64,000 nt of DNA, taken from assembly GCA_002477755.1 (NCBI GenBank), contig DLKD01000014.1:59342-123341 (forward strand), read 5' to 3'. Of the stretch, positions 14,362-22,028 are shown in pieces. The stretch is from Gordonia sp. UBA7599 (GTDB lineage: Bacteria; Actinomycetota; Actinomycetes; Mycobacteriales; Mycobacteriaceae). The notes under the pieces are model-generated. The model did no database searches. It was not told the DNA's origin and saw nothing but the letters and a program-made list of their open reading frames with translations. The translations under genes and the position numbers were made by a program. The stretch's first letter is position 1. Every line of letters begins with the position of its first letter.

Positions 14362-17300
14362 ATGGAAGAGGGCATCTACGAAAAGCTCATCACGGATGGG
14401 TTGAAGCGGGGGCTCGCGTCGGCACCCCTCAAATCGGAGATTCGTGGCGTCGACAAAGCTGATCAGCCGCATGTCTTCGCTCGGCACATCGCCTCGATAG
14501 TCGAGCGAGAGCTCCGGTCCATCGCGAACCCGCTCACTAGGCTCACCAAAGCAAACGAACTACTTGGCGTAGTTGGCGCCGAGGATGAATTGGTCGCCTC
14601 CCCGCCGGAGGAACTCCTCCGCGTTTTCCGGGATGCAGCACCGGGCGTTCAGGATCGTACAAGACTTCGGCCGGCAACCCCGCTTGCTGATGTTGCATTG
14701 CTGACGAACGCTGGCAACGGTGAGCCGTCTATTGGACACGAGCTTTCAGCCGAGATGGCTTCAGCGGACTCTGTTGATCTGGTGTGTGCCTTCATTCGAT
14801 GGAGCGGTGTCCGCCTGCTTGAACCTCAGCTCCGCGACTTTGCTGCTGCCGGCAAACGCTTGCGAATCATTACGACCACGTACTTGGGGTCGACGGAGCG
14901 CAAGACCCTCGATCGGCTGGTGAACGATTACAACGCGGAGATAATGGTCCAATATGACGCGCTTCGCACCCGTCTCCACGCAAAGGCGTGGTTGTTCCGG
15001 AGAACTAGTGGTTTCGATACTGCCTACATCGGCTCATCGAACCTCTCCAATGCGGCGCTGATTGACGGTGTCGAATGGAACGTGCGGTTGTCGCGCGTTG
15101 CGACTCCGAGCCTTCTTGAACGGTTTGAAGCCACGTTTGAGACGTACTGGAGTGAGGACGAATCCTTCGAGCACTATGACCCGGCTAAAGACGGCGATCG
15201 CCTCGACGATGCGCTGGCAGAGGCATCCGGAAGATCAGCGCGACCAGGCGCGACGCTTCAACTCGCTGGGCTTGAGGTCCGCCCGTACCCGTATCAGACA
15301 GAGATGCTTGAGGAGCTCTGGGCGGAACGAACGATGCATGACCGCCACTGGAATCTGGTGGTTGCCGCAACCGGTACAGGGAAGACCGTGCTGGCGGCCC
15401 TTGATTATCGACACCTCTACCGCGAAAGCGGGGCGCAACGCCGGCCACGCCTCCTTTTTGTCGCCCATCGCCGCGAAATCCTCGAGCAGGCGCGACGGAC
15501 ATTCCGGGAAGTCCTGACGGATCCAGACTTTGGCGAGCTCTACGTATCGGGGCGGCGTCCTGACCGTTGGGAGCACGTGTTCGCGAGCGTTCAATCGCTT
15601 CACAGTTACGACGTCCAGAAGATCCCTGGCGATCACTTTGAAGTAGTGATCATCGACGAGTTCCATCACGCAGAAGCTTCGACGTATCGTCGCCTTCTCG
15701 ATCACCTCCGTCCGCAAGAATTGGTTGGATTGACGGCAACCCCGGAACGCGCCGACGGCGTCAACGTTGCCCAATTCTTTGGCAACAGGATCGCAACCGA
15801 GCTAAGGCTGTGGGACGCGTTGTCGGCGGAGTTACTGTGTCCGTTCCACTACTTCGGAATTTCGGACGGCATCGACCTGACCAGGGTCGATTGGGGTTAT
15901 GGTCGCTATGACACGGGAGAGCTGGAGCGCATCTACTCGGGTAGTGACGCGAGGGTTCGGCTGATCCTCAAGTCGGTGGCAGACAAACTTGCTGAACCCC
16001 GCGATGTGCGCGCGCTTGGCTTCTGTGTGTCGGTCAAGCACGCCGAGTTCATGGCACTGAGGTTCAACCAGGCTGGGATTCCGTCGGCAGTGGTCCATGG
16101 CGAGACACCGCAGGCTGACCGAGAGCGTGTCCGATCAGACCTTCAGCGACGGAGCGTCAACGTGGTGTTCTCAGTGGACGTATTCAACGAGGGTGTCGAC
16201 ATTCCAGAGGTCGACACGATCCTCATGCTGCGGCCGACTGAAAGCGCCACTATTTTCCTGCAGCAGCTGGGGCGCGGTCTTCGGCGGACCGAGGATAAGC
16301 CGGTGCTGACGGTACTGGACTTTGTTGGTCACCAACGTGAAGAGTTCCGTTGGGACCTGCGGCTTCGGGCGATGACGGGTCGTAGACGAAGTGAACTAGC
16401 GAAGGACGTCGAAAAGGATTTTCCGTTCCTGCCGTCAGGGTGTCGGATCGTCTTCGACGAGAGCTCCCAGGAGTCCGTGCTCAGCAACCTCAAGCAACAA
16501 CTGTCGGCACGGTGGCCAGACATGGTGAAGGAGCTGCGGAGTCTTGGCGACATTTCGCTTGCCGACTTTCTCAGTGAAACTGGCCTTGGGCTGGCGGACC
16601 TTCTTAAGCCAGGCAGTACTCCGCGATCGTGGACTTTGCTTCGTCGAGCCGCAGGCTTGGAGGATGAACCGGCGACTCCGCTCGAAAGCGCTCTTGCCAA
16701 GCGGGTGAGAGCGTTCGCCCACGTGGACGATCCAGTCCGTCTCAACGGGTTCCTGTCGCTGCTTGCACCCGTGGGGCCTAGCTATGAATCGATGTCGGTC
16801 GCGGAGCAGATCCTCGCCCGAATGATGTTCTTCAATCTTTGGCCCAAGGGCGGTGAGCACGCAAGCTATGGCGAAGGACTGCGGGCTCTCCGATCGTCGG
16901 AGGCAATAACCCGAGAGATCGGCTCGGTAATCCGCATCGCCAGCGACCAGTCGCGCCAATTGACCCGCCCGCTCGACGGCACCTTGGCGGAAGTGCCGCT
17001 TCAGATTCATGCGCGGTACAACCGTGAGGAGATCCTCGCCGGACTTGGGCACGCGTCCCTCTCATCGCTGCCGGCGCATTTTCGTGAAGGGGTCAAGTAC
17101 TTCGAAGGACTCAACGTGGATGCCTTCTTCGTCACCTTGGAGAAGTCGGATTCGGAGTTCTCGCCGACCACGATGTACCGCGACTACCCGATCAGCCGCT
17201 CCCTATTCCATTGGGAATCTCAATCAACCACCAGCCTGAACTCGCCGACCGGTCAGCGGTACGTGAACGGCACGAGCACTGTGTTGCTGTTCGCGCGGAC

Positions 17301-17457
17301 CAACAAGGACGGGGACTTTGGAGCCAGGCCATACCTATTCTTGGGTCCAGCGACGATTGTTGACCACCAGGGAGAGAAGCCAATTGCGATTACCTGGAAG
17401 CTGAAGTACGAGATGCCAGCTGAGTTCTTTAACGAGGCCAAGGTTGCTGCAGGGTAG
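14362..17457 (+). CDS. PLD nuclease-SF2 helicase-DUF3427 protein, putative phage defence or DNA-processing enzyme
   Basis: 1031 aa. Residues ~110-270 form a phospholipase D-type nuclease domain with a single HxK motif (His206, Lys208) and downstream GSSN (224-227), so it would dimerise to make an active site. Residues ~300-660 are an SF2 helicase: Walker A ATGTGKT (336-342), DEFHH (432-436), and the helicase C motifs VFSVDVFNEGVDIPEVDTILMLRPTESATIFLQQLGRGLRR. The C-terminal third matches DUF3427. Such proteins resemble restriction-type helicase-nucleases and are found in defence islands. Base composition is lower in GC than neighbours, indicating transfer. The gene is followed after 43 nt by an HTH gene, probably one operon. 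Confidence 0.85.
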   Translation: MEEGIYEKLITDGLKRGLASAPLKSEIRGVDKADQPHVFARHIASIVERELRSIANPLTRLTKANELLGVVGAEDELVASPPEELLRVFRDAAPGVQDRTRLRPATPLADVALLTNAGNGEPSIGHELSAEMASADSVDLVCAFIRWSGVRLLEPQLRDFAAAGKRLRIITTTYLGSTERKTLDRLVNDYNAEIMVQYDALRTRLHAKAWLFRRTSGFDTAYIGSSNLSNAALIDGVEWNVRLSRVATPSLLERFEATFETYWSEDESFEHYDPAKDGDRLDDALAEASGRSARPGATLQLAGLEVRPYPYQTEMLEELWAERTMHDRHWNLVVAATGTGKTVLAALDYRHLYRESGAQRRPRLLFVAHRREILEQARRTFREVLTDPDFGELYVSGRRPDRWEHVFASVQSLHSYDVQKIPGDHFEVVIIDEFHHAEASTYRRLLDHLRPQELVGLTATPERADGVNVAQFFGNRIATELRLWDALSAELLCPFHYFGISDGIDLTRVDWGYGRYDTGELERIYSGSDARVRLILKSVADKLAEPRDVRALGFCVSVKHAEFMALRFNQAGIPSAVVHGETPQADRERVRSDLQRRSVNVVFSVDVFNEGVDIPEVDTILMLRPTESATIFLQQLGRGLRRTEDKPVLTVLDFVGHQREEFRWDLRLRAMTGRRRSELAKDVEKDFPFLPSGCRIVFDESSQESVLSNLKQQLSARWPDMVKELRSLGDISLADFLSETGLGLADLLKPGSTPRSWTLLRRAAGLEDEPATPLESALAKRVRAFAHVDDPVRLNGFLSLLAPVGPSYESMSVAEQILARMMFFNLWPKGGEHASYGEGLRALRSSEAITREIGSVIRIASDQSRQLTRPLDGTLAEVPLQIHARYNREEILAGLGHASLSSLPAHFREGVKYFEGLNVDAFFVTLEKSDSEFSPTTMYRDYPISRSLFHWESQSTTSLNSPTGQRYVNGTSTVLLFARTNKDGDFGARPYLFLGPATIVDHQGEKPIAITWKLKYEMPAEFFNEAKVAAG

Positions 17458-17500
17458 CCAGGAAAAGGAGAGACCAGTCAACCGGGAGGTCCGTCGAGCA

Positions 17501-18943
17501 ATGAATATCACCAGAACCTTCGAGAGCACCGCCGAATACTTGCTTGCCAAAGCCCATCACGCAGCATTCGGTAAGCCTCCCACCGGGCCATGGCTGCGGG
17601 CGATTGCAATGCGTGCCGGGACGAGGGGCCCGGTTGCGACTCTCGCCGATGCCGGCGCCGCGGCTGGTGTGACCCGTGAGCGGATGCGTCAGGTAATGAA
17701 GAAGTTGGCTCCTCATTTGGAGGGCGGGATTGATCCCCGCGCCGTCGACCTCGCTCGTGAGCTTGTAGCCCATTCGCCAGTGCCCGAACCGATTGGGGCC
17801 CAATTCGACGCCGCGGGATTGACGCGCTCTACTCTCACCGGGGAGGGGTTCTTGAACTTTCTGAACCTGGCCGGTGTCAGTCCCACTGACCTCGTAGGGA
17901 CGGATCTGGTGTGCGTCGATGGGTGGGTTGTCGAGGCGTCTGAACTGCCCGTGATGAATGCCGTGACAGTGGTCAGGCGCCAAACGAGTTCGTTCGGGAT
18001 GACCACGGTTGAGGAAGTCCAGAGGACACTTTCGAGCGCAGACACCGCAGTTGATCCCAGCGACATCGAACGAATCCTGAGGGGTGAGCCCACCGTTCGA
18101 TGGAGTGGCCGGTGGCTCTGGATGGAAAAGGACGACAGTTTGCACGCCAATCGCCTTGTCAACACGGCTAGGTCGATCCTCTCCGTGAATTCACCTCTGT
18201 CTGTTGGATCCATCCATGACGGTGCGAAACGGATGTGGAAGTTTCGGAAGGTTGCTGTTCTGCCTCCGGTCTCCGCGATGCAAGGCTTCTTCGAAGCCAG
18301 TCCCTACTTCATCGTTGAGGGCGACATGGTCCGGTCGTTGGAGCCGCTGGACTATCACGTGGTCCAAGGAGAGATCACTGCCGCAATGATCGATGTACTT
18401 AAAGAATCTCCCTACCAAGTCATGGATCGGAGATCACTCGAGGAGGCCTGCGCCGACGCGGGTGTCCCCGCAGGGACCTTCGGAGTGTGGACGACGTACG
18501 CGGAATGGATGGAGAAGTTTGGCCATGACGTGTGGGGGTTGCGGGGCAGTTCACCTAGCGCAGCAGCCGTCAAGGCCATTCGCGACGCAGCGAAGGCGCG
18601 GCGAAAGGCCGAGTCGCGCAGAAAGGCGTGGGTTCGGGATCGTGCTGGCAGGTTTGTCCAGACGATGGACGTGACCACCTCGTTCGTCAGCTCAGGCGTC
18701 ATGTCTTTCGTACCCGAGATCCACGAGATGTTTGCGGGCGAGTCACTCACGGTTGTTCATGGAGGCGAGGAAGTAGGCACGGCGAAGCTCGGCGCTAACC
18801 ACTCGTTCTGTTGGGGTTGGGGTCGAGTCATCCGCAAGCTTGGTGTGCAACCAGGGCAGGTGGTCAGGCTCGCAGCCGATGTTGATTCGCGGACGGTGGA
18901 GCTGACCATTGGCAATGAGGAGTTGTGGGACGCGTCGAGCTAA
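17501..18943 (+). CDS. HTH protein with sigma-70 region-4-like motif, partner of the helicase gene
   Basis: 480 aa if started at the ATG 17501 (GGAGG about 12 nt upstream); an ATG at 17444 would overlap the helicase gene. Near the N-terminus GPVATLADAGAAAGVTRERMRQVMKKL is a sigma-70 region 4-type helix-turn-helix. The middle repeats winged-helix-like segments (LVNTARSILSVNSPLSVGSIHDGA; PYQVMDRRSLEEACADAGV). A basic linker (KARRKAESRRKAWVRDR) leads to a beta-rich end. No known function; the position after the PLD-helicase suggests a DNA-recognition or regulatory partner. Lower GC than the flanks. Confidence 0.65.
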   Translation: MNITRTFESTAEYLLAKAHHAAFGKPPTGPWLRAIAMRAGTRGPVATLADAGAAAGVTRERMRQVMKKLAPHLEGGIDPRAVDLARELVAHSPVPEPIGAQFDAAGLTRSTLTGEGFLNFLNLAGVSPTDLVGTDLVCVDGWVVEASELPVMNAVTVVRRQTSSFGMTTVEEVQRTLSSADTAVDPSDIERILRGEPTVRWSGRWLWMEKDDSLHANRLVNTARSILSVNSPLSVGSIHDGAKRMWKFRKVAVLPPVSAMQGFFEASPYFIVEGDMVRSLEPLDYHVVQGEITAAMIDVLKESPYQVMDRRSLEEACADAGVPAGTFGVWTTYAEWMEKFGHDVWGLRGSSPSAAAVKAIRDAAKARRKAESRRKAWVRDRAGRFVQTMDVTTSFVSSGVMSFVPEIHEMFAGESLTVVHGGEEVGTAKLGANHSFCWGWGRVIRKLGVQPGQVVRLAADVDSRTVELTIGNEELWDASS

Positions 18944-18976
18944 CCGTTACGGCGGCACGTTGAATCCGCTCGCGAG

Positions 18977-19225
18977 TCAAATGCCCCAAGCGAATTCGCG
19001 GGCGACTAATTCTGGGCACGCCTGGCAGGCGAGGATGACTACGAAATAGGCGGCGTCCTTGTCGACCGCGTTCCCGTCGCCGGTACGCGGGAACAGGTGA
19101 TCCTCTGACCAGTCGACGAGCTCGTCGCCGAAGTCGGCCGGGGTCGGCACCGAGACGTCGAAAGTTTCCTCGTGGACATGCTCCTCGTCGTCGTAGATGT
19201 TGGTGAACCGAGCGGTGATCTCCAT
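18977..19225 (-). CDS. small hypothetical protein
   Basis: 82 aa from the ATG at 19225. The sequence (MEITARFTNIYDDEEHVHEETFDVSVPTPADFGDELVDWSEDHLFPRTGDGN...) is acidic and alternates like beta strands, ending in ILACQACPELVAREFAWGI. No family recognised. The start is uncertain because no clear ribosome site precedes it, and an upstream in-frame GTG is possible. Confidence 0.45.
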   Translation of the reverse strand: MEITARFTNIYDDEEHVHEETFDVSVPTPADFGDELVDWSEDHLFPRTGDGNAVDKDAAYFVVILACQACPELVAREFAWGI

Positions 19226-19309
19226 GACGACAGCATCGCCGGCTGCACTGACAAACCTGACCAACTCAGGCCTCACGCGAGTAGGTTCCTCCCGAGGAGG
19301 AACTTGATC

Positions 19310-20173
19310 ATGAAACGACCCGCGCCAACGCGCCGGTGGCACCTGCGCGCTGCGACTATCGCTGCGACGGGACTACTCGCGGCGCTTGCACCGATCAGCG
19401 TCGTCGGTGCCGCACGCGCCGACAACGGCGGCGACCCGCCACCGAAAGGCGCCAACAATTGGGCCTGCCGCAGTGCAACGCATCCGACTCCGGTGGTCTT
19501 GGTTCACGGCACGACGGCCAACCAGAACCAGAACTGGGCGACGCTCTCGCCGGCACTGACCGATGCGGGGTACTGCGTCTACACCTTCACCTACGGTGTT
19601 CTGCCCGGGCTGCCCGGCATCGGGGGCCTTGGCCCGTTCGCGGCTTCGGTCAAGCGTCTCGCGCAGTTTGCCGACACGGTGCGCAGCCGCACGGGTGCGG
19701 ACAAGCTCGACTTCGTCGGCCACTCCCAGGGGGCGGCGGTCCAGATGGCGTACCTGCGCGACTATGAGGGCGCAAAGCACGCCCGTCGCGTGATCAACTT
19801 CGCCGGAGTCGTGTCGGGGCCGCCCGCGGGTGCACTGGGCGGGCTGCTCGGTTTGGCCCCGGGCGCGGTGGGAACGGTGTGTCCGGCGTGTGCCACCCTG
19901 GGCGACCCCGCGACATACCGGATCGTGAACTACCCGAACGTCCAGTACGTCAACATCGCCAGCAACACCGACGAGGTCGTGCAGCCGCCGTCGGTGTCCT
20001 TCATGAAGCCAGCGCCCAACGTCCGCAACGTGCTGGTGCAGTCGTATTGCCCGGGGATGATGGTCGGGCACGACGCCATGTCGAAGAACCCGACGGTCCG
20101 TCGGATCATCATGAACGGGCTCGATCCGGCGACGGCACAGCCGGTGCCCTGCGGTCCGAACGACCCGTTCTAG
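19310..20173 (+). CDS. secreted lipase/esterase (alpha/beta hydrolase, lipase class 2-like)
   Basis: 287 aa from the ATG at 19310, chosen for the GAGGAGG ribosome site and the signal peptide that follows (KRPAPTRRWHLRAATIAATGLLAALAPISVVGAARA). The mature enzyme has the oxyanion motif PVVLVHGTTANQNQNW, the nucleophile elbow GHSQG, and later VNIASNTDEVVQPP with the catalytic Asp and VGHDAM with the His. It belongs to the secreted actinobacterial lipases that hydrolyse acyl esters outside the cell. Four Cys could form two disulfides. Confidence 0.85.
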   Translation: MKRPAPTRRWHLRAATIAATGLLAALAPISVVGAARADNGGDPPPKGANNWACRSATHPTPVVLVHGTTANQNQNWATLSPALTDAGYCVYTFTYGVLPGLPGIGGLGPFAASVKRLAQFADTVRSRTGADKLDFVGHSQGAAVQMAYLRDYEGAKHARRVINFAGVVSGPPAGALGGLLGLAPGAVGTVCPACATLGDPATYRIVNYPNVQYVNIASNTDEVVQPPSVSFMKPAPNVRNVLVQSYCPGMMVGHDAMSKNPTVRRIIMNGLDPATAQPVPCGPNDPF

Positions 20174-20292
20174 GGCCCTCCAAGCCGAACCTCGGAGGTC
20201 GCTGGGAGGTTGGTGTGGGCGTGCTTGGGCGTCTTCCCTCCGGACGTTGGCACTGTCAGCCTTGAGTTCCGGCACGACTCGAGGAGGCTGAC

Positions 20293-20469
20293 ATGGCATT
20301 CCGACACAGCACTTCGCATACGGCGCCCGCGCAACACCGCGTCGTCTCAGTGGTCCTCGGTGCGATCGTGGGCAGCTCGTCCATGATCGGCGCCATCGTC
20401 GCCAATCAGGTCCACTTCAATCAGACCGGTTCGACGCTGTTCCCCTTCATCGCGACGCTTGCTCGGTAG
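20293..20469 (+). CDS. single-span small membrane protein, paralogue 1 of 3
   Basis: 58 aa, ATG at 20293 with GAGGAGG 8 nt upstream. A basic N-terminus (FRHSTSHTAPAQHR) is followed by one membrane helix (VVSVVLGAIVGSSSMIGAIVA) and a short tail ending in NQTGSTLFPF. The layout matches the two small proteins downstream: basic start, single helix, TG(A/S)(S/T)L tail. The upstream sequence also shares a GCTGGGAGGT element with paralogue 2. No family known to me. Confidence 0.6.
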   Translation: MAFRHSTSHTAPAQHRVVSVVLGAIVGSSSMIGAIVANQVHFNQTGSTLFPFIATLAR

Positions 20470-20512
20470 GCGTCTGGTTGTCTTGAGGGAGTTGGCATTT
20501 CGGCTCGCGAGG

Positions 20513-20600
20513 TCTCGATACACCGGCTCGCAAGCTCGTCGGCACTCGACCACCCATATGTCGGCACTCGACCACCGCCGGATCCACTCGACAACCGTCG
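20513..20600. repeat. Gordonia-type intergenic repeat
   Basis: The stretch contains GAGGTCTCGATACACCGG and two copies of TCGGCACTCGACCACC (20539 and 20561). Sequences of the form GGTCTCGATAC...CTCGACCACC recur between genes in Gordonia chromosomes. The repeat fills most of the 268-nt gap between the first two small membrane protein genes, and I see no gene in it. Confidence 0.5.
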
Positions 20601-20737
20601 AATCGCCCGATTTCCGTGGCCCCAATCACATTGAAGCTGGGAGGCCGCTGGGAGGTCTCTCCGAGCCTGCTTAGGCGCATTCCCAAGTGTCGGGGGTGCG
20701 TGTCAGCCTGGATATACCAAGTCACCAGGAGGACGCC

Positions 20738-20920
20738 ATGACTATTCGGCACACGGGCAAGCACCGCATCGTTGCAGCGCCGGCGTACCGCGTTCACCGT
20801 CGGGTCACGTGGATCCTGTCGGCGATCGTCGTGAGCCTGGCCATGATCGTCGTCGCCGTCGCGAACATGGTGTATTTCACCGAGACCGGCGCGAGCCTCA
20901 TCCCCGGCCTCGGCCACTAA
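20738..20920 (+). CDS. single-span small membrane protein, paralogue 2 of 3
   Basis: 60 aa, ATG at 20738 with AGGAGG upstream. It starts TIRHTGKHRIVAAPAYRVHRR, then has one membrane helix (VTWILSAIVVSLAMIVVAVANMVYF) and ends TETGASLIPGLGH. It is about 70 percent identical to the next gene and weakly similar to the previous one. Function unknown; the extracellular tail is only ~12 residues. Confidence 0.65.
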   Translation: MTIRHTGKHRIVAAPAYRVHRRVTWILSAIVVSLAMIVVAVANMVYFTETGASLIPGLGH

Positions 20921-21068
20921 ACAGACACGAAGTACCGACGTCCCCGGCGCCCTATGGGCCCGGGGACGTTGTGCGTCCGGGGAATTCGGGTAGTCGACTA
21001 CGCGCGCGTAACCCCCGTGCAGTTGGGACCGTGGACACACACGAAACACCGACGACGAGGAGGACGCC

Positions 21069-21251
21069 ATGACCATCCGGCACACCGGCAAGCACAGCAT
21101 CGTGACGACCCCGATCTACCGCGCTCACCGTCGGGTCACGTGGATCCTTTCGTCCATCGTTGTGAGTCTGGCCCTGATCGTCGTCGCCATGGCCGACTTG
21201 GTCTACACGACCCAGACCGGCGCGAGCCTCACCGGCGGCCTCTTCTTCTGA
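21069..21251 (+). CDS. single-span small membrane protein, paralogue 3 of 3
   Basis: 60 aa, ATG at 21069 with GAGGAGG upstream. Its start TIRHTGKHSIVTTPIYRAHRR, helix (VTWILSSIVVSLALIVVAMADLVY) and tail TQTGASLTGGLFF repeat paralogue 2 closely, including the DNA around the start codon, so the pair arose by tandem duplication. An AraC regulator gene follows 41 nt downstream on the same strand. Confidence 0.65.
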   Translation: MTIRHTGKHSIVTTPIYRAHRRVTWILSSIVVSLALIVVAMADLVYTTQTGASLTGGLFF

Positions 21252-21292
21252 ACTGCCTCGTCGGCTACCGTGGGCCCCGACAAGGAGCGCCG

Positions 21293-21970
21293 ATGGACCC
21301 GACTATCACGTGGCGCGGCGACGTCGTCGACCACGGCGATGCCGCCGTCTATCGAGGGGCCTTCGGCCCGACGCGAATCCACCGCCACTACGCCGTCCAG
21401 CTCGTCCACTGCCCGCAGGGGCTGACGATCAGCGTCGACGATGAGCCCATCGACGTGGTGTCCGCCGTCATCGGCTCGGGCGTCGCGCACGGCATCGCCT
21501 CGTCGGGGATCGGGGAGTTCTCCTACTTCGCACCCCACTCCCAGCGCGGCCGACGGTGGCAGGAATATCTCGACGGTCGGCAGGTCGCCGCTGTCGACGG
21601 TCCGCCGGCCCCCTCTCGCCCGAGCGGCGAGCGTCACGACCTGGCCGTCGCCATCGTCACGTGGGTGGGGGAGCGGGTCGCCGCCGAACCCGACCGGCCG
21701 TTGCGCGCCGACGACGCGACCGCCCAGTTCCACCTCTCGCAAAGCGCGATCCTGCGCACCCTGCGCGACGAGCTCGCCGTGACGTTCTCGTCGGTCGTGA
21801 AGTGGGAGCGGCTGTGCGTCGCGCTGCGACTCATCGTCGACGGTGCTTCGGTCACCGAGGCGGCCATCGGCGGTGGGTTCTTCGACGGCCCGCACTTCAC
21901 CCGAGCCTGCAACGAGATGCTGGGTCTGCCGCCCAAACTCCTCGACGTCGGACTCGTCCGGCCGGCCTGA
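21293..21970 (+). CDS. AraC-family transcriptional regulator
   Basis: 225 aa, ATG at 21293. The N-terminal part (RIHRHYAVQLVHCPQGLTISVDDEPI) resembles a cupin ligand-binding domain. The C-terminal ~100 residues are an AraC-type double HTH, with FHLSQSAILRTLRDELAVTFSSVVKWERLCVALRLIVDGASVTEAAIGGGFFDGPHFTRACNEMLGLPP holding both recognition helices. It precedes the MMPL transporter gene on the same strand and is a likely local regulator. Confidence 0.8.
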   Translation: MDPTITWRGDVVDHGDAAVYRGAFGPTRIHRHYAVQLVHCPQGLTISVDDEPIDVVSAVIGSGVAHGIASSGIGEFSYFAPHSQRGRRWQEYLDGRQVAAVDGPPAPSRPSGERHDLAVAIVTWVGERVAAEPDRPLRADDATAQFHLSQSAILRTLRDELAVTFSSVVKWERLCVALRLIVDGASVTEAAIGGGFFDGPHFTRACNEMLGLPPKLLDVGLVRPA

Positions 21971-22028
21971 GGCGCGAGCGCCGGATTCGTACAAGCCCGG
22001 CTCACCGTCGGGCGACGACGATGACACG

